Assembly (NCBI RefSeq): GCF_024166365.1
Contig: NC_064831.1
Span: 31,424,768 to 31,488,767, forward strand
Direction of reading: 5' to 3'
DNA from: Elephas maximus indicus
Taxonomy: Eukaryota > Chordata > Mammalia > Proboscidea > Elephantidae
Length of the DNA: 64,000 nt
A program made the translations under genes and the position numbers. Positions 11,448 to 22,330 of this stretch are shown one piece after another. The notes under the pieces were generated by a model. It was given only the letters and a program-made list of their open reading frames with translations. It searched no databases and was not told where the DNA came from. The stretch's first letter is position 1, and each line of letters begins with the position of its first letter.

Positions 11448-12970
11448 AACTCCAGGAGCCTGTGAAGTATTAGGAGACTCAGTCAATTCTGACTGTATTG
11501 GGAATACCAAATAAATAAGTGAATCTTTACTTTGTAAATCCAGGAAGGAACACCCGGGAAGAGGAGTCCACTTAGCCATTTTCTTGGTTACCCAGACAAA
11601 GCATAACTACTGGCTAGCATGGTTGCTGCTGGGGATGGTGGAAGTTCAAATCCAGCCCTTCAGGTGCCATCCATCCCATCAGGAAGAATTCAGGAGTAGC
11701 AGAGGGAGCACTAGCCTGGGAATGGTGGAAACCCGATTTTAGTACCATCTCTACCAAGACGTTTGCTTTCCCTCACTGGTCCTCAGACTCTGCAAAATAA
11801 AGAGGTTGGCTGAAATTACCTTGCCCAGGCTTTTAAAACTGTGGAGCCCTTTCTTGAAAAGAAATTTTATGAGAAAGCCCAGAACATAGAACAAATAAAA
11901 AGGGAAGCTGCTTGGGTTGAGGCATGGTGTCCCCTGGGGATGGTTCCCCCAGATCCCTAGGAAATATAACATGTAAGTTTGGAAAATATTTCTTATCTGC
12001 TCTCTAGCCACCCTTCAGCTCCAGGGAAACCCAAAGGAGACTCTGATGTTTGGAACTCAGACTTTGTCCAGAGAAAGACCACCTGTGGCCCTGGAGGGGC
12101 AGGGCAGCTGAGATGCCATGTTGGTAGAGTTCTGTTGTACCACACTTGGTAACCTCTTTCCTTCCTTTCTTCTCATCCTTCTCCAGCTTTATTATTCTCC
12201 TTCTTTTCCCTCTCGCTTTGGCACTTGGGAGTAGGGCCAGTGGTAATTTTCACTGCATGGCCTAAAAGCTGCTGAGTCTTAATATAGAGGGATCTTCCAG
12301 CCTACTGACAGCATGAAAAAACATTCTTCAATGATGTCCCCAGCAATGGCTCGCACCACCTGGAGAATGGCCATGGTAGGTCCACCTTTGGGAATGAGTG
12401 AGGAGGGGTTGCTAAAAACAGGCCATTAGATTTTGAATTTATCGCCTCCTTTACCTGAGATACAGTGTCAATGTTGCTGGGAGAAATGTCTTTTAATGTC
12501 TTGGATCATTAAAACCCAATAATCTCTTTGAAATGGCTTAACTGCTTACTGCAAGGAGATAAAGTAAATAAAACTGCCTTCTCTGTGTCTGCTGTCACCA
12601 TATTGGTAGAGCATTTCTTTCCTTTTTTTATAACTGCATTCATTTTATTTCAGGCCCATGCATTTATGCCATGCTGGTGGTATATAAATTTGGTAATTAA
12701 ATCCTGTTATCTTGACACTATGGGTAGAAAGAGAAGCAGTTGTGATGCTTCAGAGAGGAAAAACACAGTGAGGAGGGAAAAGAAGATTTGTTTTGTATTA
12801 CTAAAAAAAAATGGTTTCATAGAGTCTTTTTTTTAGTACTAGATGGTTGACAGATGCCTGACAAGCAGAGAGCTCCTTCTGTGCAGAAGGATTCCAACTG
12901 ACCTTGTGAAATTACTCTTCTGCTTTGTTGTGTATCCCAGCAGAGCAGAGAGTGTATGTTATTGGTAAAC
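11448..12970. other. Apparently unique non-coding sequence
   Basis: No recognised repeat or gene. A 102-codon frame at 12528-12836 shows no domain or splice support. Confidence 0.4.
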
Positions 12971-12974
12971 TCAC

Positions 12975-13052
12975 AGAACTTGTATTTTGTCTAAGCTCTA
13001 TGGCTTACAAGATGTGTGACCTTAGACAAGTCCTAAGACCTTCTGGATCTAT
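12975..13052 (+). repeat. MIR, first half (split)
   Basis: 'tctatggcttacaagatgtg' and 'tgaccttagacaagtcctaa' are the MIR centre. The element resumes near 13628 after ~575 bp of foreign sequence. Confidence 0.6.
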
Positions 13053-13627
13053 CAGGATGCTTTGGGTTGCAAGTAAAAGAAATTCCAGCCCTGAGTGACT
13101 GAATAATTAAAAAACAATTTTATATCCTATGAGAAGTTGTGATTAAAGATAACTCCAGATATGCCAGCAGCTCATCAATGTAATGAAGAACCAGCTTCTT
13201 CCCAACATCTTCCTTTGCCGTCTGCAGTGTATTAGCATGGACTCCCAGCCTTGCAGCCCCTGTGATTACAAGATGGCAGCCTCAGGTTTAAGATTCTCAT
13301 GCTGACCCAACAATGTTCAGCAGAAGAAGGGGGCCTGTCTCTTTTATCAGGAAGAAAATATTTCTAGAAGCCTTCTAGAAGATGTGGCATCATATCCCCT
13401 TCCCCAGAAGTGTGTCACATACCTACCTGTAAACCAATAACTGGAAAAGAGAAGGGGCTCATCACTACTGGCTTACATAAATCGTGATTTCCTCTCCCTG
13501 CCCTCGGGCTGATGATGGGCTCCTGAAGTATATGGCCAGGCAGAGAAGTTGGGATACCTGAGTAAAATCAGGGTTGTATTGGAAAGGAGGAAGAGGTGTG
13601 CAGGTTTGCGGGGTTGGCAACTGATTG
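13053..13627. mobile_element. Unidentified old insertion inside a MIR
   Basis: Inserted between two MIR halves. It begins 'atctatcaggatgctttggg' and holds 'aagatggcagcctcaggttt' and 'cagcagaagaagggggcctg', the style of old mammalian hAT-type fossils, but the family is not certain and no target duplication could be fixed. Confidence 0.4.
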
Positions 13628-13720
13628 TATCTGTTACAATCTCTTTAAGACTGAGTCTCTTCACCTGTAAAACTGGGATCGTAAATACCTACCTTAATAA
13701 TCCTGTTGTGAAGATTCAAC
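13628..13720 (+). repeat. MIR, second half (split)
   Basis: 'gactgagtctcttcacctgt' and 'aaaactgggatcgtaaatac' continue the MIR of 12975-13052. Confidence 0.6.
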
Positions 13721-13786
13721 AGATGACCCCACCAGTGGCTCCACGGAAGAGAAGATCTGGCCATCTGCTCTTGTAAAGATTATAGC

Positions 13787-13862
13787 CTAGAAAACCCCAT
13801 GGAGCAGTTCTACTCTGTCCAGTAGGGTCACTATGAGTTGGAATTGACTACACACAGCAACA
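13787..13862 (+). mobile_element. AfroSINE 3' part
   Basis: 'ccccatggagcagttctact' through 'tatgagttggaattgactac' and a 'cagcaacaac' tail; the tRNA head is missing. Confidence 0.8.
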
Positions 13863-13988
13863 ACTTCTACTTTAGAAGAGGCTGATTGGTAGGCCTAGGT
13901 ACGCTTCCCATTCAGCTCCTGGAAGGCCCTGCTTCAGAGAACCAGACTGCCATTAGAAGTGGAATGCTCCCACCAGAGATGTGCTTGG
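13863..13988 (+). repeat. Unclassified interspersed repeat, copy 1
   Basis: 'ggctgattggtaggcctagg', 'cgcttcccattcagctcc' and 'ccagactgccattagaagtg' align with 25530-25655 in order. I do not recognise the family. Confidence 0.75.
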
Positions 13989-14057
13989 CCTTGGCCACTC
14001 CTCCAGGTCACCTGTAGACTCGCCTTTCTTTCACCTGTCTTTTACTTCTTCTAATAT

Positions 14058-14118
14058 GTTCTGTTGTACATAACGTAACTGTGAGTCAGAACTGGCTTGA
14101 TGGCACCTAACAACAACG
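14058..14118 (+). mobile_element. RTE 3' tail fragment
   Basis: 'gttctgttgtacataac', then 'gtgagtcagaactggcttga' and 'tggcacctaacaacaac', the last ~60 bp of RTE. Confidence 0.75.
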
Positions 14119-14454
14119 TGTTAATGTAACTGGGATATGGCGGGGCCTTTAATTTCCATCTCAAAAGTTGTAATCAGCTAACGAATGGTGCAATCTGTGC
14201 TCACCTCTGATACCAGGATTGAGTCTGCCTTACAATCCATAGGAAGAATGGGTGCAAGTGAAGCCCATGTTATCTTGGAGCCACCCTCCTTCATCATCTC
14301 CCCAGACAGACAGTTAGGAATGCCAGGATGTATACGAGGTTCTCTCTGGAAGTGTCAGGAGCCTCTCAGATTAGTAAAGTGTGGGGGACCAGAGGACAGA
14401 ACTTTCAATAACTTGGTGTGGTGAAATGAGTTCCCTTGTGTGGTCTTTTGCCCC
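14119..14454. other. Apparently unique non-coding sequence
   Basis: No recognised repeat; a 79-codon frame at 14185-14424 has no domain. Confidence 0.4.
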
Positions 14455-15494
14455 CTTTTTTTTTTTTTAAAAAAAACTTTTATTGTGCTTTAGGTGAAAG
14501 TTTAGGCTTAAGGTAGTTTCTCATACAAAATCTATACATATATTTTTAAGTGACCCTAGTTGCTGTCTCTTTAACAGGACAGCACACTCCACTTTTCCAC
14601 CGGTGATTTACTGTGTCCATTTTATTCAACCAGCTTCTATCCCTTTCTGCCTTCTCATCTCGCCTCTGGACAGGAGCTGCCGATTTAGTCTCATGTATCT
14701 ACTTGAACTAAGAAGTGTACTCTTCACAAGTATCATTTTATGTCTTATAGTCTAGTCTATTCTTTGTCTGAAGAGTTGGCTTCAGGAATGGTTTTAGTTC
14801 TAGGTTAACAGAGTCCAGGGGCCATGTCTTCTGGGGTTCCTCCCGTCTCAATCAGACTGTTAAGACTGATCTTTTCACTAGAATTTGAGTTCTGCACCCC
14901 ACTTTTCTCCTGCTCCTTTGGGGACTCTGTTGTATTCCCTGTCAGAGCAGTCATTGGTGGTAGCTGGGCGCCATCTAGTTCATCTTCTCTCAGGCTGCTG
15001 GAGTCTCTGGTTTATGTGGCCCATTTTGTTTCTCAGGCTAATATTTTCCTTGTGTCTTTGGTGTTCTTCATTCTCCTTTGGGACCAATTGATGGGTTGGA
15101 ACCAATTGATGCATCTTAGAGGGCTGCTCTCTAGCTTTTAAGACCCCGGACACCACTCACCAAAGTGGGATGAAGAACATTTTCTTAATAAACTTCGTTA
15201 TGCCAATTGACCTAAATGTCCCCTGAAGCTATAGTCCCAAGACCCTCGCCCCTGCTACTCTGTCTCTCCAAGTGTTTGGTTGGTTGTATTCAGGAAACTT
15301 CTTAGCTTTCAGTTTAGTCCAGTTGTGCTGACTTTGCCTGTATTGTGTATTGTCCTTCCCTTCACCTAAGATAATTCTTGTCTGCTATCATTTTTTTTTT
15401 TTTATCTAGTTAGTGAATTTCCCTCTCCCTCCCTCCCCATGCTTGCAACCATCAAGGAAAGTTTTCTTCAGTGATTAAACCTTTCCTTGAGTTC
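14455..15494 (-). other. L1 3'UTR
   Basis: Sequence between the ORF2 stop (15495-15497) and the A-tail. The same 3'UTR family appears as a fragment at 24190-24530, so the subfamily was active here more than once. It contains 'cagcctgagagaagatgaac' and 'cctgttaaagagacagcaac' on the minus strand, and an AATAAA-type signal just before the tail. Confidence 0.85.
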
Positions 15495-18146
15495 TTATAG
15501 TAGTGGTTTCATACAGTACTTGTCCTTTTGAGACAAGCTAATTTCACTCAGCATAATGCCTTCCAGATTCATTCACATTGTGAGATGTTCCAGAGATTCA
15601 TCCTTGCTCTTTATCATTGGTATCGTTCTTTACCATTATGTAAATATACCATAATTTGTTTATCCATTCATCAGTAGATGGGCACCTAGGTTGTTTCCAT
15701 CTTTTTGCTGTTGTGAACAGTGCTGCAATGAACATGGGTGTGCATATATCTATTCTTGTGATGGCTCTTATTTCTCTAGGGTATATTCCCAGGAGTAAGA
15801 TGGCTGAATCACATGGTACTTCCATTTCTAGCTTTTTAAGGAAGTGCCAAATCAATTTCCAAAGTGGCTGTACCATTTTACAGTCCCACCAGCAGTGTAT
15901 AAGTGTTCCAGTCTCTCCACAACTTCTCCAACATTTATTATTTTATGTTTTTTTGGATTAATGCTAGTCTCGTTGGGGTGAGATGGTATCTCATTGTAGT
16001 TTTGATTTGCACTAATCTAATGGCTGATGATCATGAGCATTTCCTCATGTATCTGTTAGCCGCCTGAATGACTTGAATGTCTTCTTTGGTGAAGTGTCTG
16101 TTCATATCCTTTGCCCATTTTTTAATTGGGTTATTTGTCTTTTTGTTGTTGAAGTTTTGCTATATCTTGTAGATTTTAGAGATTAGACTCTGATGGGGTA
16201 TGTCATAGCCATTTTTTTTTTCCCAGTCTGTAGCTTGCCTTTTTACTCTTTTGGTGAAGTCTTTTGATGAGCATTAGTGTTTGAGTTTTAGGAGCTCCCA
16301 GATATCTAGTTTCTCTTTTGGTGTTTGTGCATTGTGAGCTATGTTTTATATTCTGTTTATGCCGTGTATTAGGGCTCCTAGCTTTGTCCTTATTTTTAAT
16401 TCCATGATCTTTATCATTTTAGATTTTATATTTAGGTCTTTGATCCATTTTCAGTTGGTTTTTGTGGTATGAATTCCACTTGGTCATGGTGAATTATTTT
16501 TTTGATATGTTGTTGAATTCTATTGGCTAGAATTTTGTTGAGGATTTTTGCATCTATGCTCATGAGGGATATCGGTCTGTAATTTTTTTTTTTTTTTGTG
16601 ATGTCTTTACCTGGTTTTTGTATCAGGATTATGCTGGCTTCATAGAATGAGTTTGGGAGTATTCCATTCTTTTCTTTGCTCTGAAATACCTTTGTAATAG
16701 TGATGTTAACTCTTCTCTGAAAGTATGGTAGAATTCTCCGTGAAACAGTCAGGGCCAAGACTTTTCTTGTTGGGAGTCTTTTAATTACCTCTTCAATCTC
16801 TTCTTTTGTTATAGGTTTATTTAGTTGTTCTACCTCTGTTTGTGTTAGTTTAGGTAGATAGTGTGTTTCTAGAAAGTTGTCCATTTCCTCCAGGTTTTCA
16901 AATTTGTTGGAGTACAATTTTTCATAGCATTGTATGATTCTTTTAATTTCAGTTGGGTCTGTTGCAATATCACCCATCTCATTTCTTATTCAGGTTATTT
17001 GCTTCCTCTCCTGTTTTTCTTTTGTCAATTTGGCCAATGGTTTATCAATTTGGTTGATCTTTTCAAAGAACCAGCTTTTGGTCTTGTTAACTCTTTCAAT
17101 TGTTTTTCTATTCTCTATTTCATTTATTCCTGCTCTAATTTTTATTATTTCCTTTCTTCTGGTATCCATGGGCTTCTTTTGCTGCTCTCTATTTGTTCGA
17201 GTTCTAAGGTTAATGTTTTGATTTTTGCTATTTTTCTTTTTGGATGTGTGCATTTATTGCTATAAGTTGACCTCTGAGCACTGCTTTTGCTGTGTACCGA
17301 AGGTTCTGATAGGATTTTTTCACTCTCTTTAGATACTGTGAGTTTCTTTATTCTGTCCTTGATTTCTTCTATAACCCAGTAGTTTTTGATCAAGGCATTG
17401 TTCAGTTTCCATGTATTTTATTTTTTTCCTTGTTTTGTCTGTTACTGATTTCTACTTTTATGGTTTTACGATCAGAAAAGATTCTTTGTACCATGTCAAT
17501 GTTTTGGATTCTGTTAAGGCTTGCTTTGTGGCCTAACATATGGCTTATTCTGGAGAATGCTCCATGTGTGTTGGAAAAGAAAGTATACTTGGCTGCTGTT
17601 GGATGGAGTGTTCTGTGTATGTCTATGAGATCAAGTTGGTTGATAGTGGCATTTAGATCTTCTGTGTCTTTATTGAGATTCTTTCTGGATGTTCTGTCTT
17701 TTACCAAAAGTGGGGTGTTGGAGCCTCCTACTGTTATTGTGGAGCTATTTCTCTTTTCAATGTTGTCAGAGATGGCTTTATGTATTTTGGAGCCCTGTTG
17801 TTGGGTGTGTAAATATTATGGTTATGTCCTCCTGTATACTGACCCTTTAGTTATTATAAATGTGCCCTTCCTTACCCTTTGTGGTGGATTTTGCTTGTCT
17901 TTTTTGTCAGAGATTAATATTGCCACTCTTGCTCTTTTTTGATTGTTATTTGCTTGATATATTTTTTTCTATCCTTTGAGTTTTAGTTTGTTTGTGTCTT
18001 TGAGTCTAAGGTATGTCTCTTGTAGGCAGCGTATAGACAGATACTGTTTTTTAGATCCATTCTGCCACCCTCTGTCTCTTTATTGGTGCATTTAGTCCAT
18101 TTACATTCAGTGTAATTATGGATATGTATGAGTTTAGTGCTGTCAT
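15495..18146 (-). pseudogene. L1 ORF2 remnant (endonuclease + split reverse transcriptase)
   Basis: The ATG at 18146 opens TALNSYISIITLNVNGLNAP, the conserved N-terminus of the L1 endonuclease. Endonuclease C-terminal sequence (HRTLHPTAAKYTFFSNTHGAFSRI...) lies at 17707-17402. RT fingers with [20 protein letters not shown] and HHDQV lie near 16600-16480. Then the sequence jumps to the C-terminal region (PTENGSKT...) and on to FIAALFT and CPSTDEWI at ~15700. The RT palm with its FADD catalytic motif and the thumb are absent. ORF2 is 2.65 kb against a family norm of ~3.8 kb. Scattered frameshifts add to the damage. The encoded protein would normally nick DNA and copy RNA at the target site. Confidence 0.9.
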
Positions 18147-18539
18147 TTTGATTTTTTTTTTTTTATGTTGTTGACTGTTTCTTCCACTTAATTTTCTGTG
18201 CTGAGTCATTTTTCTTTATGCATTTTTCTTTTCATGTTTTTCATTATTGTCAAGTTTGTATTTGCTGAGTCTTTATGTTTTTCTTGATGTGTAGGATTAT
18301 CAGTTTCCTTTGTGGTTACCTTAATATTTACCTCTATTTTTCTAAGTTTAAACCAATCTTTTATTTCTTTATATTGCCTTGACTTCCTCTTCATATGAAA
18401 GTTCTATGACTACAGTATTTAGTCCCTCTTTTTTTGTTTTAACATTGTTATCTTTTACATAATGATGTCTCTTTTCCCTTATTTTCAGTGTTTTAGCTTT
18501 GTGACTTCCCTATCTGGGTTGATATCCGGTTGTTCTGTC

Positions 18540-19643
18540 CTGTGTTCTAGTCTTTGGTTGTTATCAGATGTTATTGATTACTCCATTTAGTATTTCTTGT
18601 AGTGTTGGTTTGGTTTTGACAAATTCCCTAAACTTCTGTTTATCTGGAAATGACCTAATTTCACCATCATATTTGAAAGACAGTTTTGCTGGATACATAA
18701 TTCTTGGCTGGCAATTTTTTTTCCTTTAAAGCTTTGCGTATGTCATCCCATTGCCTTCTTGCCTGCATGGTTTCTGCTGAGTAGTCAGAGTTTAGTCTTA
18801 TTGACTCTCCTTTGTAGATGACTTTTCGTTCTTAAAATTCTCTCCTTATCTTTGGTTTTTGCAAGTTTCATTATATGTCTTGGTGACTTTCTTTTGGGAT
18901 GTACCCTGTGTGTGGTTCGGTGAGCGTCTTGGATAGGTACCTTCTCATCTTTCACGATATCAGGGAAGTTTTTTGCCAAAAAATCTTCCACAATTTTCTC
19001 TGTATTTTCTGTTATACCCCCCTGTTCTGGAACGCCAATCACCCAGAGATTATTCCTCTTGATAGAGTCCCACATAATTCCTAGGGTTTTTTTTTTTTTT
19101 CATTTTTTAAAATTCTTTTATCTGATTTTTCCTCAAGTAATTTGGTGTCATGTGCTTTATCTTCAATCTCACTAATTTTGACTTCTATTTCCTTAATTCT
19201 GCTCCTATGACTTTTTTTCTCCAGTGTCCACCTGATTTAATTAGCTCACTCTTCATCAGCATCTCTCTCCCCCACACTGACCAGTCCTATGACTTTTTAT
19301 TGAGTTGTCTAATTCTGAAATTTTATTGTTAATCTTTTAAATTTCTGTTTGCTATCTCTCTGTGTATTCTTGTACCCTGTTTATCATTGTGATTTTGTAT
19401 AACCTCCTTAAGTTCCTTTGTTGCTTTGTCTGTGTGTTCCTTGGCTTGTTCTGCATTTTGCCTCATCTCCTTCCTGATCTCTTGAAGAGCTATGTATATT
19501 AATCTTTTGAATTCTACCTCTGGTAATTCCAAGATCTTCTCTTTCTCTGGGAGGTTTCTTAGTTCTTTGTTTTGGTCATTTGCTGAAGGCATCATGGTCT
19601 GCCTCTTTATGTGATCTGATATTGACTGTTGTCTCCAAGCCAT
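18540..19643 (-). pseudogene. L1 ORF1 remnant (RNA-binding coat protein)
   Basis: The start codon at 19643 opens a ~104-codon stretch rich in K/E heptad-like sequence (the coiled coil; EIRKEMRQNAEQAKEHTDKA). The RRM-like block IKRNNLWVIGVPE lies near 19060, and the C-terminal domain block (PAKLSFKYDGEIRSFPDKQ) near 18650. ORF1p normally trimerises and binds L1 RNA. Here a short retro-insert at 19203-19298 and several indels break the frame. Confidence 0.88.
19203..19298 (-). mobile_element. 66-nt polyadenylated retro-insert with target duplication
   Basis: On the + strand 'tcctatgacttttt' occurs at 19203-19216 and 19285-19298. Between them lie two further T and a 66-nt body (19219-19284). 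On the minus strand this reads: duplication, body starting 'ctggtcagtgtgggggag', seven or more A, duplication. That is the structure of an L1-mobilised short RNA. The body is not L1 sequence that I recognise and its source is unknown. Confidence 0.7.
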
Positions 19644-21116
19644 CAGTAAGTTATATTTATTTATTTTATGTTTGCTTACTGTGTCCTAGCTTCTTGTTTT
19701 GTTTTGATATGCCCAAATAGCCTGGTCATGTGAGCTTGTTTGATTATTGGTATCTTTGAAGCTCTCATGTCCTGTCACTAGGTGGTTGGTGCCGTTACTA
19801 GGTATGTAAGCCCAGAAGTCCATTCAGCTCAGGAGTCCAGGTCATGATTGGAGTAGGCAGGTGTGACTGGAATAGGCACAGGTATCTGGCTGCAGTAGGA
19901 GGTTATGTGCTAAGCAAGGCAGGGGCCCGACAGCTGCCCTTGAGCACCTGAGTGGAAGGCATGTCCCTGATCCCTAGAGCACACAGGTGGATGGGTTTTG
20001 TAGCTAGTCTATAGGTGCCCAGTGCTATCGGCTGTAACGGCTGGGAGGCCCCACTTATTCTTGGACCTCTATTACAGGTGCTTAGGTGGAGTGGGTGGAG
20101 CCACTAGTCCTAAGGAGCCTGATGTGGGTAGGTGAGGACCCTGCTTAATGGGCAGGACTGTGTCAGATGTCACTAATCTGCTACTCTCCTTTAGCTGTTG
20201 CAAATGAAAATAGGTTTCAGGTATGCCCATTTCTACTGTGCTAATGGAAACCCTGGTGGCATAGTGGTTAAGTGCTATGGCTGCTAACCAAAGGGTGGGC
20301 AGTTTGAATCCGCCAGGCACTCCTTGGAAACTCTATGGGGCAGCTCTGCTCTGTTCTATAGGGTTGCTATGAGTCAGAATTCACTCGGCGGCACTGGGTT
20401 TGTTTTTTGGCCTGTGCTAATGCAGGCCTTTGCTGTTGAAATGGGCCAACACAGGTCTAGGCAGGGGTGAAAGGCATTCAAAGTCTGTGGATCCCTTATG
20501 CCTGTGCCTAGGCAAAGGGGCTGTGAGCTCCCAGCTTAGTGGAGCTGGCAGATTTTTTTCCTGTTTGTTAATTTGTCCCTTCTCCAATGCTGGAAGAATG
20601 GCTTGGGCTGTGCAGCAGGTCCTACTTCCAACCCAGGGGGCACAGCAATCACCGAAGCTGGACTGGGAATGAAGCAGAGCAGGGGAGGGGCAGCTAAATG
20701 GGTGAGAGGTACTTCCCAAGGTGGGTAGGGGGGAGGGTTTTTTGATCTGCACGATAGGTTAGACACTTTTTCCAATTCAGTGCTGCTTCTCCCTGGTTCT
20801 GTAGGTTTGAGCAAAGTCTCTGCCACTGGGTTTCTCTTGATGAGGAAAATGCATCCCGAGTGCTACTGCTTGTCTCAGCCCGTGCTCTCTAGCTGATCCA
20901 GCCTGCAAGGTGCTTGCCAGGTCAGGTCTGGCAAATCTTCTCTGCTTCTAAACTGTCTATACCTCCTCTTGCTGCTCAGTCCAACTTTGTCTTTGATGTT
21001 CAGGGCTCCTAGACTGTCATATATAATCGAGTCACTTGTTTTTTGAGTCTTTGTTGTAAGAGGGACCACAGGAAGCGTCTGACTACTCTGCTGTCTTGGC
21101 CCTGCCTCCTGCCTTG
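19644..21116 (-). promoter_or_regulatory. L1 5'UTR (internal promoter region)
   Basis: About 1.3 kb once the SINE at 20246-20411 is subtracted. L1 5'UTRs carry an internal Pol II promoter; this one starts with the conserved 'gcagggccaagacagcagag' (minus strand) at the 5' edge, where YY1-type 'aagatgg' sites usually lie. Promoter activity is inferred from family, not seen. Confidence 0.7.
20246..20411 (+). mobile_element. AfroSINE inside the L1 5'UTR
   Basis: Head 'ggaaaccctggtggcatagt', tail 'ggcactgggtttgttttttg'. 'ctgtgctaat' at 20236-20245 and 20412-20421 is an exact 10-bp target duplication. The SINE is younger than, and opposite in direction to, its host L1. Confidence 0.95.
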
Positions 21117-21129
21117 TTTTTTTAAAAAA

Positions 21130-22073
21130 ATGGCTTGAGAGATTTTCCCCCTAAACCCTGAGGAGTTATCTTTGCCCTAGTTTTCTACCTCAGAGGGTTT
21201 GTCACTTTTATCCAAGTTGATTGACATTTCCTGGGTAAGCTGTAAACAATTTGTGGTTTGATAATTTTTGTCTGGCCCTGGGCTGCAGCCTGCCCTGTGA
21301 TTGGTATGCATCTTGCAAGGATTGATCAAAAGACTGTGCAAATGAAGTGACTATAGACCATGCAAGTGAAGTGTCTGTGGCCTACTGAGAGGGGATTGGT
21401 CAGTTCGTGGCCCTGCTGGGAGGTCCATGCCTTGAAATGGAAGAGGAACTTGCTTATATATGCAGCCAAGCCCTGAGAGGTGGGCTGACAGAAGCAGAAG
21501 GGAAGGAAGAAGGGAGAAGCAGAGAGAAAGGAGGCAAGAAACTTTCTAAAAGAGCTGTAACATAGACCAGGGGCTACAATACTGAATACAGAGAGAGGCC
21601 TGGAAGAGGCCCTATAGAAGAGTTCATGGTGTCAGCAGAAACCTGCTGCTAAGGAATGCAGATAAGAGAGGTGAATAAAACTGCTACACTGGCTATAAGC
21701 TAGGTCAGTTAGTAACGGAGAGGCTGACAGTAGGGATGCTGAAGGCAGAGAGGCCTGTCCTCAGGGGGCAGAGAGGAGGACTGTCCTGAGGGGGCTGTGA
21801 GGAGGCCTGCACGGCAGAGAGAAGGGCCTCTTTGGTTATATGTCAGAGAGGAGCTGAGAGAGCTGTCCTGCACTGAAAAAAGGGAGGGATGTGCTCTCCA
21901 CTTCGGGGATGCCTTCCAGTCTTTGCGTGCATGCTTTCTGATCCTGATCCTGAGTTGTACCCCATTCTTCCTTAATAAACCACTTAACTGTAGACGTGGT
22001 CTGTGAGTTTTGTGTGGCCATTTCAATGATTTATCGAACCCCACAGAGAAGCAAAGAGTGCCATGGGAAGGAC
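21130..22073 (+). mobile_element. ERVL-like LTR
   Basis: Non-coding region with a TATA-like 'gcttatatatgcag' (~21451), a G/A-rich leader with repeated 'ggcagagaggaggac'-type blocks (21720-21830), the polyadenylation signal 'ttaataaacc' (~21971), and an end in '...aaggaca' followed by a tRNA-primer-site-like 'tggtatcagaattgg' at 22078. This order (U3, TATA, R with AATAAA-type, CA end, primer site) supports an LTR. The 5' limit is uncertain because it abuts the L1. Confidence 0.6.
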
Positions 22074-22075
22074 AG

Positions 22076-22330
22076 CTGGTATCAGAATTGGTAAAAAGTT
22101 TGGGAAGTGGAGGTATATCTGATCCCATCTCATAAGAATTAGCCTTGGGCAGATCCTGGTCATTTTCACCCCTGACATTAGACAGGTTCTGATGCTACTA
22201 CTATTACTGCCATTTTATACTTGGTCAACTCCCTTGTCTAACATACGGGAAGGCCTTCCAGATCCAAATTTTGGAGAAAGCATATCTACCATGGTTGTTC
22301 CTTTTCACTCAAACTCTCTTTGATACCTTC
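22076..22330 (+). mobile_element. Primer-site-like sequence and short internal remnant of the ERVL-like element
   Basis: 'tggtatcagaattggtaaaa' resembles ERVL primer-binding sites (TGGTxxCAGAAGTGG type). After it ~250 bp show no gag-like frame, so almost all internal sequence is gone. Confidence 0.4.

Larger units (their letters stand above)
14455..21116 (-). mobile_element. L1 LINE, near full-span but internally deleted
   Basis: A single minus-strand L1. The poly(T) and reversed 'acttttattgtgctttagg' at 14455 are the 3' end. The 5' end near 21116 reads, on the minus strand, 'gcagggccaagacagcagag', a typical L1 5'UTR start. In between come the 3'UTR, ORF2, the inter-ORF spacer, ORF1 and a ~1.5 kb 5'UTR. 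It carries an AfroSINE in the 5'UTR, a small retro-insert in ORF1 and a deletion in ORF2. Not capable of autonomous movement. I could not identify a target duplication. Confidence 0.93.

Noticed and set aside
17430-17942. 170-codon plus-strand ORF
   Set aside because: It is exactly antisense to the L1 ORF2 endonuclease; hydrophobic composition is a by-product of the reversed coding sequence.
21120-21140. Target duplication for the large L1
   Set aside because: The T/A-rich flanks at 14455 and 21117 do not give a convincing match, so none is claimed.
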